This document shows positions 28,412 through 36,689 of a stretch of DNA of 64,000 nucleotides, piece by piece. Under the pieces are notes generated by a model, which had not been told where the DNA came from, did not search any database, and worked only from the letters and a program-made list of their open reading frames with translations. Within the stretch, counting starts at the first letter, position 1. The number at the start of each line of letters is the position of its first letter. Origin of the DNA: Streptomyces sp. NRRL F-2580 (GTDB taxonomy: Bacteria > Actinomycetota > Actinomycetes > Streptomycetales > Streptomycetaceae); NCBI RefSeq assembly GCF_000720115.1, contig NZ_JOIR01000036.1, positions 1 through 64,000 of the forward strand, in the 5' to 3' direction. The position numbers and the translations under genes were made by a program.

Positions 28412-29730
28412 CGGGATCCCTCCTTCCGGAGCCTGCGTATGTTCACGAGCATCACCGGGATCACCAGCACCAGCAGCAGCACGGCGATGGCACTGCCCAG
28501 GCCCGGATCGGCGTCGGTGCCGAAGGAGGTCCGGTACAGCTGCAGCGCGAGCACGTTCGCGTCGTCCTGGACCGCGCCCGGCGCGATCACGAAGACCAGG
28601 TCGAAGATCTTCATGACGTTGATGACGAGGGTGACGAGCACGACCGCCAGGACCGGCGCCAGCAGCGGCACGGTGATCCGGCGGAACACCTGCCACTCGT
28701 TGGCCCCGTCCACCCGCGCCGCCTCCAGCAGCTCGCGCGGTACGGCCGCCAGCCCGGCCCCGATCAGCACCATCGCGAACCCGGCCCACATCCACACGTA
28801 CGCCCCGATGACCGCCGGGGTGACCAGCGTCGGGCCGAGCCACTGCACCCCGCTGTACGCCTCCCGGAAGTTGGCGGCGGGCAGCCGCAGCAGCGCCCCG
28901 TCGGCCTCCGCGGACAGGGTGAAGGTGCCGTCGGCGCGGGCCGTGGCCGTGTCGACGACCCGGCCGTCCTTGACCGCCTCGATCCGCATCCCGGCGAAGG
29001 CCGACTCGGTCGGGTCGACCGCGTTCGTACGGCCGCCCCCGCCGCGGGTGAAGTCCTGCCAGGCCGTTCCGGTGACCTTCCCCGGCTCGGCATCCGCCGC
29101 CCTCGCCGCCCGCGTCCCCTCGGGCAGGGACTCCGGGGCCACGCCGACCAGTGGCAGCAGCACCGGGGTGCCCGCGCGGACCGGGTCGCGCGTCACGAAG
29201 GCGCCCCCGCCGGCGTCGGCGAGCGGCGAGTCCCGGCCCGGGCGGGCCTTGGGGAAGGCCGAGGACTCCGCGAAGGTGTCGTGGACCCCCACCCAGACCG
29301 CGTTGGCGACGCCCCGGTCGGGATCGTGGTCGTAGACGAGCCGGAAGATGATGCCCGCCGCCAGCATCGAGATCGCCATCGGCATGAACACCAGCAGCTT
29401 GAACGCCGTGCCCCAGCGGACCCGTTCGGTGAGCACCGCGAAGATCAGACCGAGGGCGGTGGCCGTGGTCGGGGCGAGCACCACCCACACCGCCGTGTTC
29501 TCCAGGGCGGTGCGGATGGTGTCGTCGCTCAGGATCCCCCGGTAGTTGTCGCCGCCGACGAACGTGCCTCCCGAGCGGTCGAAGAAGCTGCGGTAGAGCG
29601 AGTAGCCGATCGGGTGCACGACGAGCGCGCCGAGCAGTACGAGGGCCGGCAGGAGGAACGCCGCCGCGACCAGACGGCGGCGCCGGGCCTCCGCGGACAG
29701 CCCGCGGCCGGCCTTGACCGAGGCCTTCAC
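28408..29730 (-). CDS. Carbohydrate ABC transporter permease (MalF type) with extracytoplasmic insert
   Basis: The 440-residue subunit has an N-terminal helix, two more helices, an inserted extracytoplasmic region of about 150 residues (from VYDHDPDRGVANAVW to FREAYSGVQWLGP), then the remaining helices with the EAA loop AVPRELLEAARVDGANEWQV. The insert ends in a strand pattern resembling a small beta-sandwich. MalF of E. coli also has a large periplasmic loop, but most actinobacterial homologues are about 300 residues, so this loop is notable. The GTG at 29730 lies four bases after the binding-protein stop. Confidence 0.92.
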   Translation of the reverse strand: MKASVKAGRGLSAEARRRRLVAAAFLLPALVLLGALVVHPIGYSLYRSFFDRSGGTFVGGDNYRGILSDDTIRTALENTAVWVVLAPTTATALGLIFAVLTERVRWGTAFKLLVFMPMAISMLAAGIIFRLVYDHDPDRGVANAVWVGVHDTFAESSAFPKARPGRDSPLADAGGGAFVTRDPVRAGTPVLLPLVGVAPESLPEGTRAARAADAEPGKVTGTAWQDFTRGGGGRTNAVDPTESAFAGMRIEAVKDGRVVDTATARADGTFTLSAEADGALLRLPAANFREAYSGVQWLGPTLVTPAVIGAYVWMWAGFAMVLIGAGLAAVPRELLEAARVDGANEWQVFRRITVPLLAPVLAVVLVTLVINVMKIFDLVFVIAPGAVQDDANVLALQLYRTSFGTDADPGLGSAIAVLLLVLVIPVMLVNIRRLRKEGSR

Positions 29731-29734
29731 GGGC

Positions 29735-31096
29735 CTAGTTCCCGTAGGCCTTGGCCGCGTCCGCCTCCAGTTTCGCCTGCGCGCCCGCCACGTCCGACGG
29801 GTTCGCCAGGAAGTCCTGGAGCGCCTTCCACTCGCCCGCGCCCGGGGTCCCGCCGAAGGCCGCCGGGGCCTGGTCCGACATGTCGAAGCGGAAGTCGTCG
29901 CCCGCCGCGATCAGCGCCTTCGCGATGTTCCGCTGGATGTCGTTCGGATAGGCGGCCGGGTCCACCGCCTTGTTCGGGGAGACGAAACCGCCCTCGCGGG
30001 CCTGGATCTGCGCCGCGTCCGCCGAGGCCAGGAAGGTCAGCAGGGCCTGCGCGCCCTTCGAGGGCTTCAGCGCGACCGCCACGTCACCGCCCGAGACCAC
30101 CGGTGCCTTCCCGCCGACCGCCGGGAAGGGGAAGACCAGGGCGTCCTCGCCCACCTTCGCCTCGGTCTGCGCGATGTTCACCGCCACGAAGTCACCCTCG
30201 AAGACCATCGCGGCCGCCGGCCGGTCGCCACCGGTGAAGGTCTGCGTCACCGACTTCGGGAACTCCGTGGACAGTGCCCCGCTCGGCCCGCCCGCCAGGA
30301 AGTCCTTGCGCCCGAACAGCTCGCCGAGCGTGGTCAGCGCCTGCTTGACGCTGTCGTCGGTCCACTTGATCTGGTGCTTGGCCAGCTGGTCGTACTTCTC
30401 CGGGCCCGCCTGCGAGAGGTAGACGTTCTCGAACCAGTCGGTGAGGGTCCAGCCGTCCGCGCCCGCCACCGAGACGGCCGGCGTACCGGAGGCGGACAGC
30501 GTGTCGGCCGCCGTGATCAGCTCCTTCCAGGTCGTCGGGGGCTTGACCCCGGCCGCCTCGAAGGCCTTCGCGTTGTACCAGATCAGCGACTTGTTGGCCG
30601 CCTTGTAGTACACGCCGTACTGGGTGCCGCCGACCGCGCCCAGCGACTTCCAGCCCGCCGAGTAGTTCTTGTCCAGCTGCGCCTGGGCCTCCGGTCCCAC
30701 CGGCTGCGCCCACTTGTTCTGCACGGCCGAGACCAGCGCGCCGACCTGCGGGAGCAGTGCGACGTCCGGCGGGGCACCGCCCGCGATCTTCGTACCGAGG
30801 AAGGTGACGATGGGGTCCTGGGCCGGGACGAAGGTCACGGTGGCCCCCGTCCGCTTCTCGAACTCCTTCAGGACCTTGGTGAAGTTCGCCTGCTCGGGGC
30901 CCGTCCAGACCGCGGCGACCTCCAGCTTCTCCCCGTCCAGCTTCGGTAACTCCACCTGCGGCCCGGTCGGACCCGCGGCCTTCGGCGGGTCCGTCTTCTC
31001 GTCCGTGTCGCCGCCGCACGCGCTGAGCGCGAGCGCGCCCGCCGCGGCGAGCGCCGTCCAGGTGAGTGCCGTACGGCTCGTTCCGTGCCTGTGCAT
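29735..31096 (-). CDS. Sugar ABC transporter substrate-binding lipoprotein
   Basis: The 453-residue extracellular solute-binding protein is of the family 1 (maltose-binding-like) type. The signal peptide ends in the lipobox ALSAC (Cys27). Landmarks include EFEKRTGATVTFVPAQDP and YYKAANKSLIWYNAKAFEAA. It captures a sugar or oligosaccharide for the two permeases that follow in the operon. The ATG at 31096 has GGGGCAG upstream. The substrate is not evident, and no regulator or glycosidase gene is in the operon. Confidence 0.93.
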   Translation of the reverse strand: MHRHGTSRTALTWTALAAAGALALSACGGDTDEKTDPPKAAGPTGPQVELPKLDGEKLEVAAVWTGPEQANFTKVLKEFEKRTGATVTFVPAQDPIVTFLGTKIAGGAPPDVALLPQVGALVSAVQNKWAQPVGPEAQAQLDKNYSAGWKSLGAVGGTQYGVYYKAANKSLIWYNAKAFEAAGVKPPTTWKELITAADTLSASGTPAVSVAGADGWTLTDWFENVYLSQAGPEKYDQLAKHQIKWTDDSVKQALTTLGELFGRKDFLAGGPSGALSTEFPKSVTQTFTGGDRPAAAMVFEGDFVAVNIAQTEAKVGEDALVFPFPAVGGKAPVVSGGDVAVALKPSKGAQALLTFLASADAAQIQAREGGFVSPNKAVDPAAYPNDIQRNIAKALIAAGDDFRFDMSDQAPAAFGGTPGAGEWKALQDFLANPSDVAGAQAKLEADAAKAYGN

Positions 31097-31136
31097 GGTT
31101 CTGCCCCCGATGCCCGTGGTGTGTCCCGGACCACAA

Positions 31137-31165
31137 GGTCTACGCCGACCCGCGCGCCCCCGCAA
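31137..31165 (-). promoter_or_regulatory. Promoter candidate of the sugar ABC operon
   Basis: On the minus strand, TTGCGG (31165-31160), a 17-base spacer and TAGACC (31142-31137) fit a housekeeping promoter. The inverted repeat GACCACAAGGTC at 31129-31140 overlaps the -10 and could be an operator. Confidence 0.5.
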
Positions 31166-31183
31166 TACCGCGTCGCGGGGGCG
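31155..31183 (-). terminator. Hairpin after the FHA-FtsK gene
   Basis: CGCCCCCGC at 31155-31163 pairs with GCGGGGGCG at 31175-31183 (11-base loop), 20 bases past the FHA-FtsK stop on the minus strand. Confidence 0.5.
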
Positions 31184-31202
31184 GTCTTGAGCCCCAGAGG
31201 TG

Positions 31203-34200
31203 TCAGGGAGCGGGCGGGAACAACACGGGTATCGCCGAGACCAGGTGCGAGGCCCGGTCCAGAGCGCTGGCCAGCAGCGCGAGGTCGGTCGGCCCGTTGC
31301 CCAGTTCGCGCACCGGGCGGCGGGCCGGCGGATCACCCATCCGCTCCCACTCCACCGGAACCACGGTCGGCCTCAAGGTCGCCGTCCGGGGGATCCGGCC
31401 GGTGACCCGGCCGGCCTGGAACGGGACCGTGCGGCCGTCCGCGTGCCGGAGCAGGCCGCGGCCGGGGCCCGGCTGGTCGGGGGCGTCGAGCTCCACGCGC
31501 AGGCCGGTCAGCCGGGCCAGCCCGGTCTCGGCCGTGCGGTCCGGGCGGGCGGTGGTGGCCACCAGGTGCACGCCGAGCGGGGCGCCCTCGCGGGCGACGG
31601 CCTCCAGCGCCCGCACCACCGAGCCGGCGGCGGGCCGGCCCGTACTGCCGAGGCCCGGCGCGACCAGCGCGTCGAGGTCGTCCACCAGCACCACCAGGCG
31701 GGGCAGCGGGCTCGGCCCGGCCGGATCCGTACGGGTGGTCGAGGCACGGAGCCGGAGCGTGCCCGTGCGCTGCGGCTCCAGGTCGCCGCGCAGCTCGCCC
31801 GGGGTGGGCCGGCGGGGCGAGACCATCCGGTCGGAGACCTCGCGCCGGGCGTGCCACTCGGCGAACGGCAGCCCCTCCAGCATCTCGGCGCGGCGCTTCA
31901 GCTCCGCGCCCAGCGCCTGCGCGAACTCCCGCATGCGCACCGGGTCGGAGGCGACCAGGTGGGCGGAGACGTGCGGGAGGTCGGTGCAGGGCAGCAGCCC
32001 GTCGCCGCGCTCGCCGCCGGCCCCGTCGAGGAGGACCAGCCCGAGCCGGTCGGGCCGGGCGGCAGCGGACAGCGACGCGGCCACCGACCGCAGCAGCTCC
32101 GTCCGCCCGCTCCCGGCTGGCCCCTCGATGAGCAGGTGCGGGCCGTCGTGGACCAGCTCGGTGCCGACGGGTCCGCGCCGCCCGCTGCCCAGCACGATCT
32201 CGGCGAGGCCGCCCGTGCCCTGCCCCTGGTCGGTGGCGGCGGCCCAGCGGGCCATCAGGGAGGCCGGGGTGGCCCGGGCCAGCCCCAGCTCGTCCAGCAG
32301 CCGGGCGGTCGCGGGCAGGGTGGCGGCGGACGGCCGGTACGGAGCCGCGGAGCAGGCGTCGGTGGTGCGCAGGGGCGCCAGCGCCCGCGCGAAGCGCTCC
32401 GCCCAGGCGGCGGAGACGGCGTCGGCGGTGGCGGTGACCCCGGACGGGACCGGCCGGCCGCCGCTGACCGCGAAGGTCCGTACGGCCGTGGCCACGTCCC
32501 CGCTGAGCAGGGCGACCGCGCCGCAGTCCCGGAAGGCGGGGTTGCCCGCGCAGGCGGCCTCGTAGGTCTCGGCGACCGGCGAGGCGGCGGTTGCGGCCGG
32601 GGCCTCGGCGAGCGCGAGCACGTGGATCCCGGCGGCCGGGCCGTGCGTGGCGAGCCGCCCGGTGATGTCGCGCAGCGCGCCCGCGCCGGGATCGCCGTCG
32701 AGGACGACGAGCGTGTACGGGCCGTCGTAGACGGCGGCGGCCCGCCGGACCTGCCCGGCGTCGGCGGCGGCCCAGTGCACGCCGAGGGGACCGTCGTCCA
32801 GGCGCCGGGTCAGCTCACCGGTGCGGGCGACGGCCTGGTCGCGGTCGTAGGCGAGGAGGAGCCGGCAGTCCTGGCCGTGCGCGGGCCGTACGTGCGGAAG
32901 CCAGCCGAGCCAGCCCCAGTCGCGCCGCCGCTCGGCGAGGCCCCGCGCCCGGTCGGTGGCGACGAGCACGATCTCCAGCTGCCCCGGCGCGTGCAGTCCC
33001 GCCAGTTGGGCGACCGCCCAGCGGGCGACCCCGGTCAGCCGGGCCCGCGGGCCCGCGACGCCCAGGGCGCCGACCTCCGGCAGCGACACCCGGCTCCCGG
33101 CGCCGAGCCCCACCTCCAGCGCCCGGGCGTGGCCGGGCTGTCCGGGCGTACGGGACCACAGGCGCTCGGTGGGACCCATCGCGGCCAGCAGCAGCGCGGC
33201 CGGGTCGTCGGGGTCGGGGGCGGCGGCCGCGGGCGCCGACTCCGGCGCGGCCTCGGTGAGGTCGTCCCCGCGCACCCACTTGCGGGCCCAGGCCCCGAGT
33301 CCCTTGCGGCGGCCCGCGGCGGCGGCGCCGCCGCCGGACGTGCGGCCGTCACCTGCCGAGCCGGAGGCGTCCGGCGGTCCGGCGGGAGTTCCGGGGCGCG
33401 GCCCCGGGAGCGCGTCGGCCCCGGCCGGGCCGGAGCCCGTCCAGCCGGCCCCGCCCGAGGCGTCCGGCCCGCCGGAACCGGCCCGCCCGGCTGCTTCGGC
33501 CGGTCCGTGCGGCCCGGTGACACGTCCGCCTCGCCCGGAGCCGTCCGGCGCCGGGCCGGCGGTGCCCGTCGGGCCCGGGCCGTGGGGTGCGGGGTGCGGG
33601 CCCGAGGGCGTACCGGCGGCGCCCGACCAGCCGGCGGCGCCCGCCGGGGGTGGCACGGAGAGGTGGCCCTCCTGGTCCGGGGTCACGGTCAGCGGGGGCG
33701 TCGCGCCCGCGGGCGCGAGCCGCAGGGTGGACTCGCCGATCCGCAGCAGCGCCCCCGGCGGCAGGGCGACGGGCTGGGGTCCCACGGGGACGCCGTCCAA
33801 CGTGGTCCCGTTCGTCGAGTCCAGGTCGGCCACCGCGACCCGCCCGTCGCGGATCACCGTGACCGCGCAGTGCAGCCGGGACACGTCGGGGTCGTCCAGC
33901 GGGACGTCGGCGTCGGCGGATCTGCCCACCCGGATCTGCCCGCTGTGCAGCAGGTGCACCCCGCCCGCGTCGGGTCCGGCGACGACGTGCAGCTGGGGTG
34001 CGCCGAGGCCGTCCTCGGGCAGCACGTCCGGTACTGGCCCGTGCAGGGCCAGTACCGCGCCGTCCACGAGCGGCGGCTCGCCCAGCACCCGCCGCTGGAG
34101 GTCGAGGCGCTCGGAGCCGGCGTAGAGCACGACCGTGCCCCCGGTGTCGGGTCCGCCGACGGTCGCCGCGAGCCCGGAGGCGACCGCGGCCAGCGCGGTG

Positions 34201-34295
34201 CCGGCCGGTGCCGTGACGAGCACGTCACAGCTCGCGGGGGCGGTCGAGGTCTGGTGGCCGCTGCGCGACCCAAGGACGGTCAGCCGGATCTGCAT
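31203..34295 (-). CDS. FHA-domain FtsK/SpoIIIE-type ATPase
   Basis: The 1030-residue protein has an N-terminal ubiquitin-like region (MQIRLTVLGSR), an FHA domain at about residues 115-185 (IRVGRSADADVPLDDPDVSR then DLDSTNGTTLDG), a long Pro/Gly/Ala-rich linker, and FtsK/SpoIIIE-like ATPase modules. The clearest Walker A is GPAGSGRTELL near residue 727, with Walker B RLVVLVDDLDAL near 868. It resembles EccC-type secretion ATPases more than DNA translocases, as no gamma winged-helix domain is seen. FHA domains bind phosphothreonine, and the divergent neighbour encodes Ser/Thr kinase PkaA, so phospho-regulation is a reasonable inference. No predicted membrane helix is obvious. The start lacks a strong ribosome site. 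Confidence 0.88.
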   Translation of the reverse strand: MQIRLTVLGSRSGHQTSTAPASCDVLVTAPAGTALAAVASGLAATVGGPDTGGTVVLYAGSERLDLQRRVLGEPPLVDGAVLALHGPVPDVLPEDGLGAPQLHVVAGPDAGGVHLLHSGQIRVGRSADADVPLDDPDVSRLHCAVTVIRDGRVAVADLDSTNGTTLDGVPVGPQPVALPPGALLRIGESTLRLAPAGATPPLTVTPDQEGHLSVPPPAGAAGWSGAAGTPSGPHPAPHGPGPTGTAGPAPDGSGRGGRVTGPHGPAEAAGRAGSGGPDASGGAGWTGSGPAGADALPGPRPGTPAGPPDASGSAGDGRTSGGGAAAAGRRKGLGAWARKWVRGDDLTEAAPESAPAAAAPDPDDPAALLLAAMGPTERLWSRTPGQPGHARALEVGLGAGSRVSLPEVGALGVAGPRARLTGVARWAVAQLAGLHAPGQLEIVLVATDRARGLAERRRDWGWLGWLPHVRPAHGQDCRLLLAYDRDQAVARTGELTRRLDDGPLGVHWAAADAGQVRRAAAVYDGPYTLVVLDGDPGAGALRDITGRLATHGPAAGIHVLALAEAPAATAASPVAETYEAACAGNPAFRDCGAVALLSGDVATAVRTFAVSGGRPVPSGVTATADAVSAAWAERFARALAPLRTTDACSAAPYRPSAATLPATARLLDELGLARATPASLMARWAAATDQGQGTGGLAEIVLGSGRRGPVGTELVHDGPHLLIEGPAGSGRTELLRSVAASLSAAARPDRLGLVLLDGAGGERGDGLLPCTDLPHVSAHLVASDPVRMREFAQALGAELKRRAEMLEGLPFAEWHARREVSDRMVSPRRPTPGELRGDLEPQRTGTLRLRASTTRTDPAGPSPLPRLVVLVDDLDALVAPGLGSTGRPAAGSVVRALEAVAREGAPLGVHLVATTARPDRTAETGLARLTGLRVELDAPDQPGPGRGLLRHADGRTVPFQAGRVTGRIPRTATLRPTVVPVEWERMGDPPARRPVRELGNGPTDLALLASALDRASHLVSAIPVLFPPAP

Positions 34296-34754
34296 CGCCG
34301 TCAGCGGTCCCTTCTGCGCGGTGCGCGGTGTATGCGCCCGGCAGGGGAATTTCGGGACATGGCTGTCCGATCGCCCCCCACCCGGCACGGACGCGTCGTC
34401 CGGTCAGGTCTGCCGGAAGGCGGGGCTCCCGTCCCGTGCCGTTCCGTACGTGTGCATCCTCGCACCTGTCGCGGACAACACGCCCGGCACCCACCCAGAA
34501 ATGATCTTGATCGGTCGCGGCCCGGCGTGGACCTCGACGGGATACGGACGGCGAGCGCGGGAAAGACGTGGAAAAACGCCACGGGCATACCCCGCGAACA
34601 TCACCCTCCGTACATATGTGCGGCAACCAACCTCCGGCGACCGGCGTCTTCCCGGGGGACACCCCCTAGAGTGGGCCGGAAAACCAATCAGCGGATCGAC
34701 CACCACTCGACCACCGATCGACCACGAACAGACGACAGCAGGGGAGCGCGAGAC
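34296..34754. promoter_or_regulatory. Divergent intergenic region with three 11-bp-spaced direct repeats
   Basis: This 459-base gap separates the divergent ATPase and pkaA genes. A TAGAGT -10-like element at 34668-34673 reads toward pkaA. Downstream of it TCGACCAC occurs three times, at 34696, 34707 and 34718, an exact 11-base period that often marks OmpR-type regulator sites. I see no small gene with support in the remainder. Confidence 0.5.
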
Positions 34755-36530
34755 GTGCGGCCAGTCGGCAGCAAATACCTGCTCGAGGAGCCGCTCGGGC
34801 GCGGCGCCACGGGCACTGTCTGGCGTGCCCGCCAGAGGGAGGCCGCCGGCGCGGAGGCGGCCGTCGCCGGACAGCCCGGCGAGACCGTGGCCATCAAGGT
34901 CCTCAAGGAGGAGCTGGCCCAGGATCCCGACATCGTCATGCGCTTCCTGCGCGAGCGCTCGGTCCTGCTGCGCCTGACCCACCCCAACATCGTGCGCACG
35001 CGCGACCTCGTCGTCGAGGGCGATCTGCTCGCCCTGGTCATGGACCTGATCGACGGTCCGGACCTGCACAAGTACCTCCGCGAGAACGGCCCCTTCACGC
35101 CCGTCGCCGCGAGCCTGCTGACCGCCCAGATCGCGGACGCGCTCGCCGCCAGCCACGCCGACGGCGTGGTCCACCGCGACCTGAAGCCCGCCAACGTCCT
35201 GCTCGACGAGCGCGGCGGCCAGATGAAGCCGATGCTCACCGACTTCGGCATCGCCCGCCTCGCGGACTCCCCGGGCCTGACCCGCACCCACGAGTTCGTC
35301 GGCACCCCCGCCTACGTCGCGCCCGAGTCCGCCGAGGGCCGCCCGCAGACCTCCGCCGTCGACATCTACGGCGCCGGCATCCTCCTCTACGAGCTGCTCA
35401 CCGGCCGCCCGCCGTTCGGCGGCGGCTCCGCCCTCGAAGTGCTCCACCGGCACCTCAGCGAGGAGCCGCAGCGCCCCTCGACCGTGCCCGAGCCGCTGTG
35501 GACGGTCGTCGAGCGCTGCCTGCGCAAGGAGCCGAGCGAGCGCCCCAGCGCGGTGAGCCTGGCCCGCGGCCTGCGCGTGGTCGCCGCCGGCATCGGCGTG
35601 CACTCCTCGGCCGTCGAGGTGGAGGCGGCGCTCGGTGTGGGCGCGCTGCTCGCGCCCGACCCCTCTCCGGCACCGGTCCCCGGGACACCGGGCGCCGCCG
35701 ACCCGACCCAGGTGCTGCCCTCCGGCGCCGGCTCGCCCCTCGGGGCCTACGACCCGAACGCCATGACCAGCGTCATGCCGCCGGTCGGCGCGGCCGACGC
35801 CACCTCGGTGCTGCCGAGCACGGGGGCTCCCGGGGCCGACCCGACCTCGGTCATGCCCCCCGTGCAGCAGCCGGACCAGCCGCACCCGTGGCAGTCGCAG
35901 ATGCGGGCCGCCCGCGACCGCAACGAGCAGACGCAGGTCCAGTACCTCGACCCGAACGACGACCCCCTGCGGCGCCGCCCGCAGCGGCAGGCGCCCCCGC
36001 CGCCGCAGCACCGGCCCCAGCCGCAGCAGCCGTACCGGCAGGGGCCGCCGCCCCGGCAGCAGTACCAGCAGCAGCCTCAGCAGCAGTACCGCCAGCCGCA
36101 GCAGCCTCAGCAGCAGTACGCGCCTCAGCCGCCACCGCAGCACTACCAGCCGCAGCAGCACCAGCCCCAGCCGTACCAGCAGCAGGCTCAGCCGCAGCAG
36201 CCCCAGTACCGCCAGCCGCAGCAGCAGCAGCAGCCGCAGCAGCCGCAGGCTCCGCAGCGGCCGGCCCGGGAGCCGCGCGAGCCGCGCCGCCGCAGCGCCA
36301 ACCCGGTGCGGATCCCCGGCCTCGGCTGCCTCAAGGGCTGCCTGGTCGTCATCCTGCTGTTCTTCGTGGCCGGCTGGCTGGTCTGGGAGCTCACCCCGCT
36401 CCAGGAGTGGGTCGGCACCGGACGGGGCTGGTGGGGCCAGCTGTGGACCTGGGGCACCGACGTCGTCGACTGGGTGAGCACCGTCGGCGACTCCGCGGGA
36501 TCCGCGTCCTCGGGCTCCACGAAGTCCTGA
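34755..36530 (+). CDS. pkaA: Serine/threonine protein kinase PkaA
   Basis: The 591-residue Hanks-type kinase has a kinase domain at residues about 8-275: glycine loop LGRGATGTVW, catalytic Lys48 in VAIKVLKEE, HRDLKPANVLL near 141, DFGIARL, and the APE-like APESAEG. A Pro/Ala/Thr stretch leads to a strongly Gln/Pro-rich segment (about residues 410-505), then one membrane helix (about 525-545, CLVVILLFFVAGWLVW) and a short Trp-rich outer tail. Length, the Pro-rich tail and position directly before a second kinase and prfB match PkaA of S. coelicolor. The GTG at 34755 has GGGGAG upstream. Confidence 0.9.
   Translation: MRPVGSKYLLEEPLGRGATGTVWRARQREAAGAEAAVAGQPGETVAIKVLKEELAQDPDIVMRFLRERSVLLRLTHPNIVRTRDLVVEGDLLALVMDLIDGPDLHKYLRENGPFTPVAASLLTAQIADALAASHADGVVHRDLKPANVLLDERGGQMKPMLTDFGIARLADSPGLTRTHEFVGTPAYVAPESAEGRPQTSAVDIYGAGILLYELLTGRPPFGGGSALEVLHRHLSEEPQRPSTVPEPLWTVVERCLRKEPSERPSAVSLARGLRVVAAGIGVHSSAVEVEAALGVGALLAPDPSPAPVPGTPGAADPTQVLPSGAGSPLGAYDPNAMTSVMPPVGAADATSVLPSTGAPGADPTSVMPPVQQPDQPHPWQSQMRAARDRNEQTQVQYLDPNDDPLRRRPQRQAPPPPQHRPQPQQPYRQGPPPRQQYQQQPQQQYRQPQQPQQQYAPQPPPQHYQPQQHQPQPYQQQAQPQQPQYRQPQQQQQPQQPQAPQRPAREPREPRRRSANPVRIPGLGCLKGCLVVILLFFVAGWLVWELTPLQEWVGTGRGWWGQLWTWGTDVVDWVSTVGDSAGSASSGSTKS
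35985..36262. repeat. CAG/CCG-rich low-complexity coding repeat in pkaA
   Basis: An irregular array of CAG, CCG and TAC codons encodes runs of Gln with Pro and Tyr (units such as QQPQQQYRQP). It is in-frame and lies just before the membrane helix. Confidence 0.8.
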
Positions 36531-36689
36531 GACGGGGCTCGTAGAGCCGACTTCGTAGATTTGTCGACTTCTGGGGGGTGATTTCGCCCGCAGAAGTGAA
36601 GGTCGCCGCGAATCCGGGCCCCTGCTGGCCTCCAACGCCCACCCGGCCGCGTAGCTTTGGTGCGTACGCCAGCCGCTGAGGGAGCAGTC

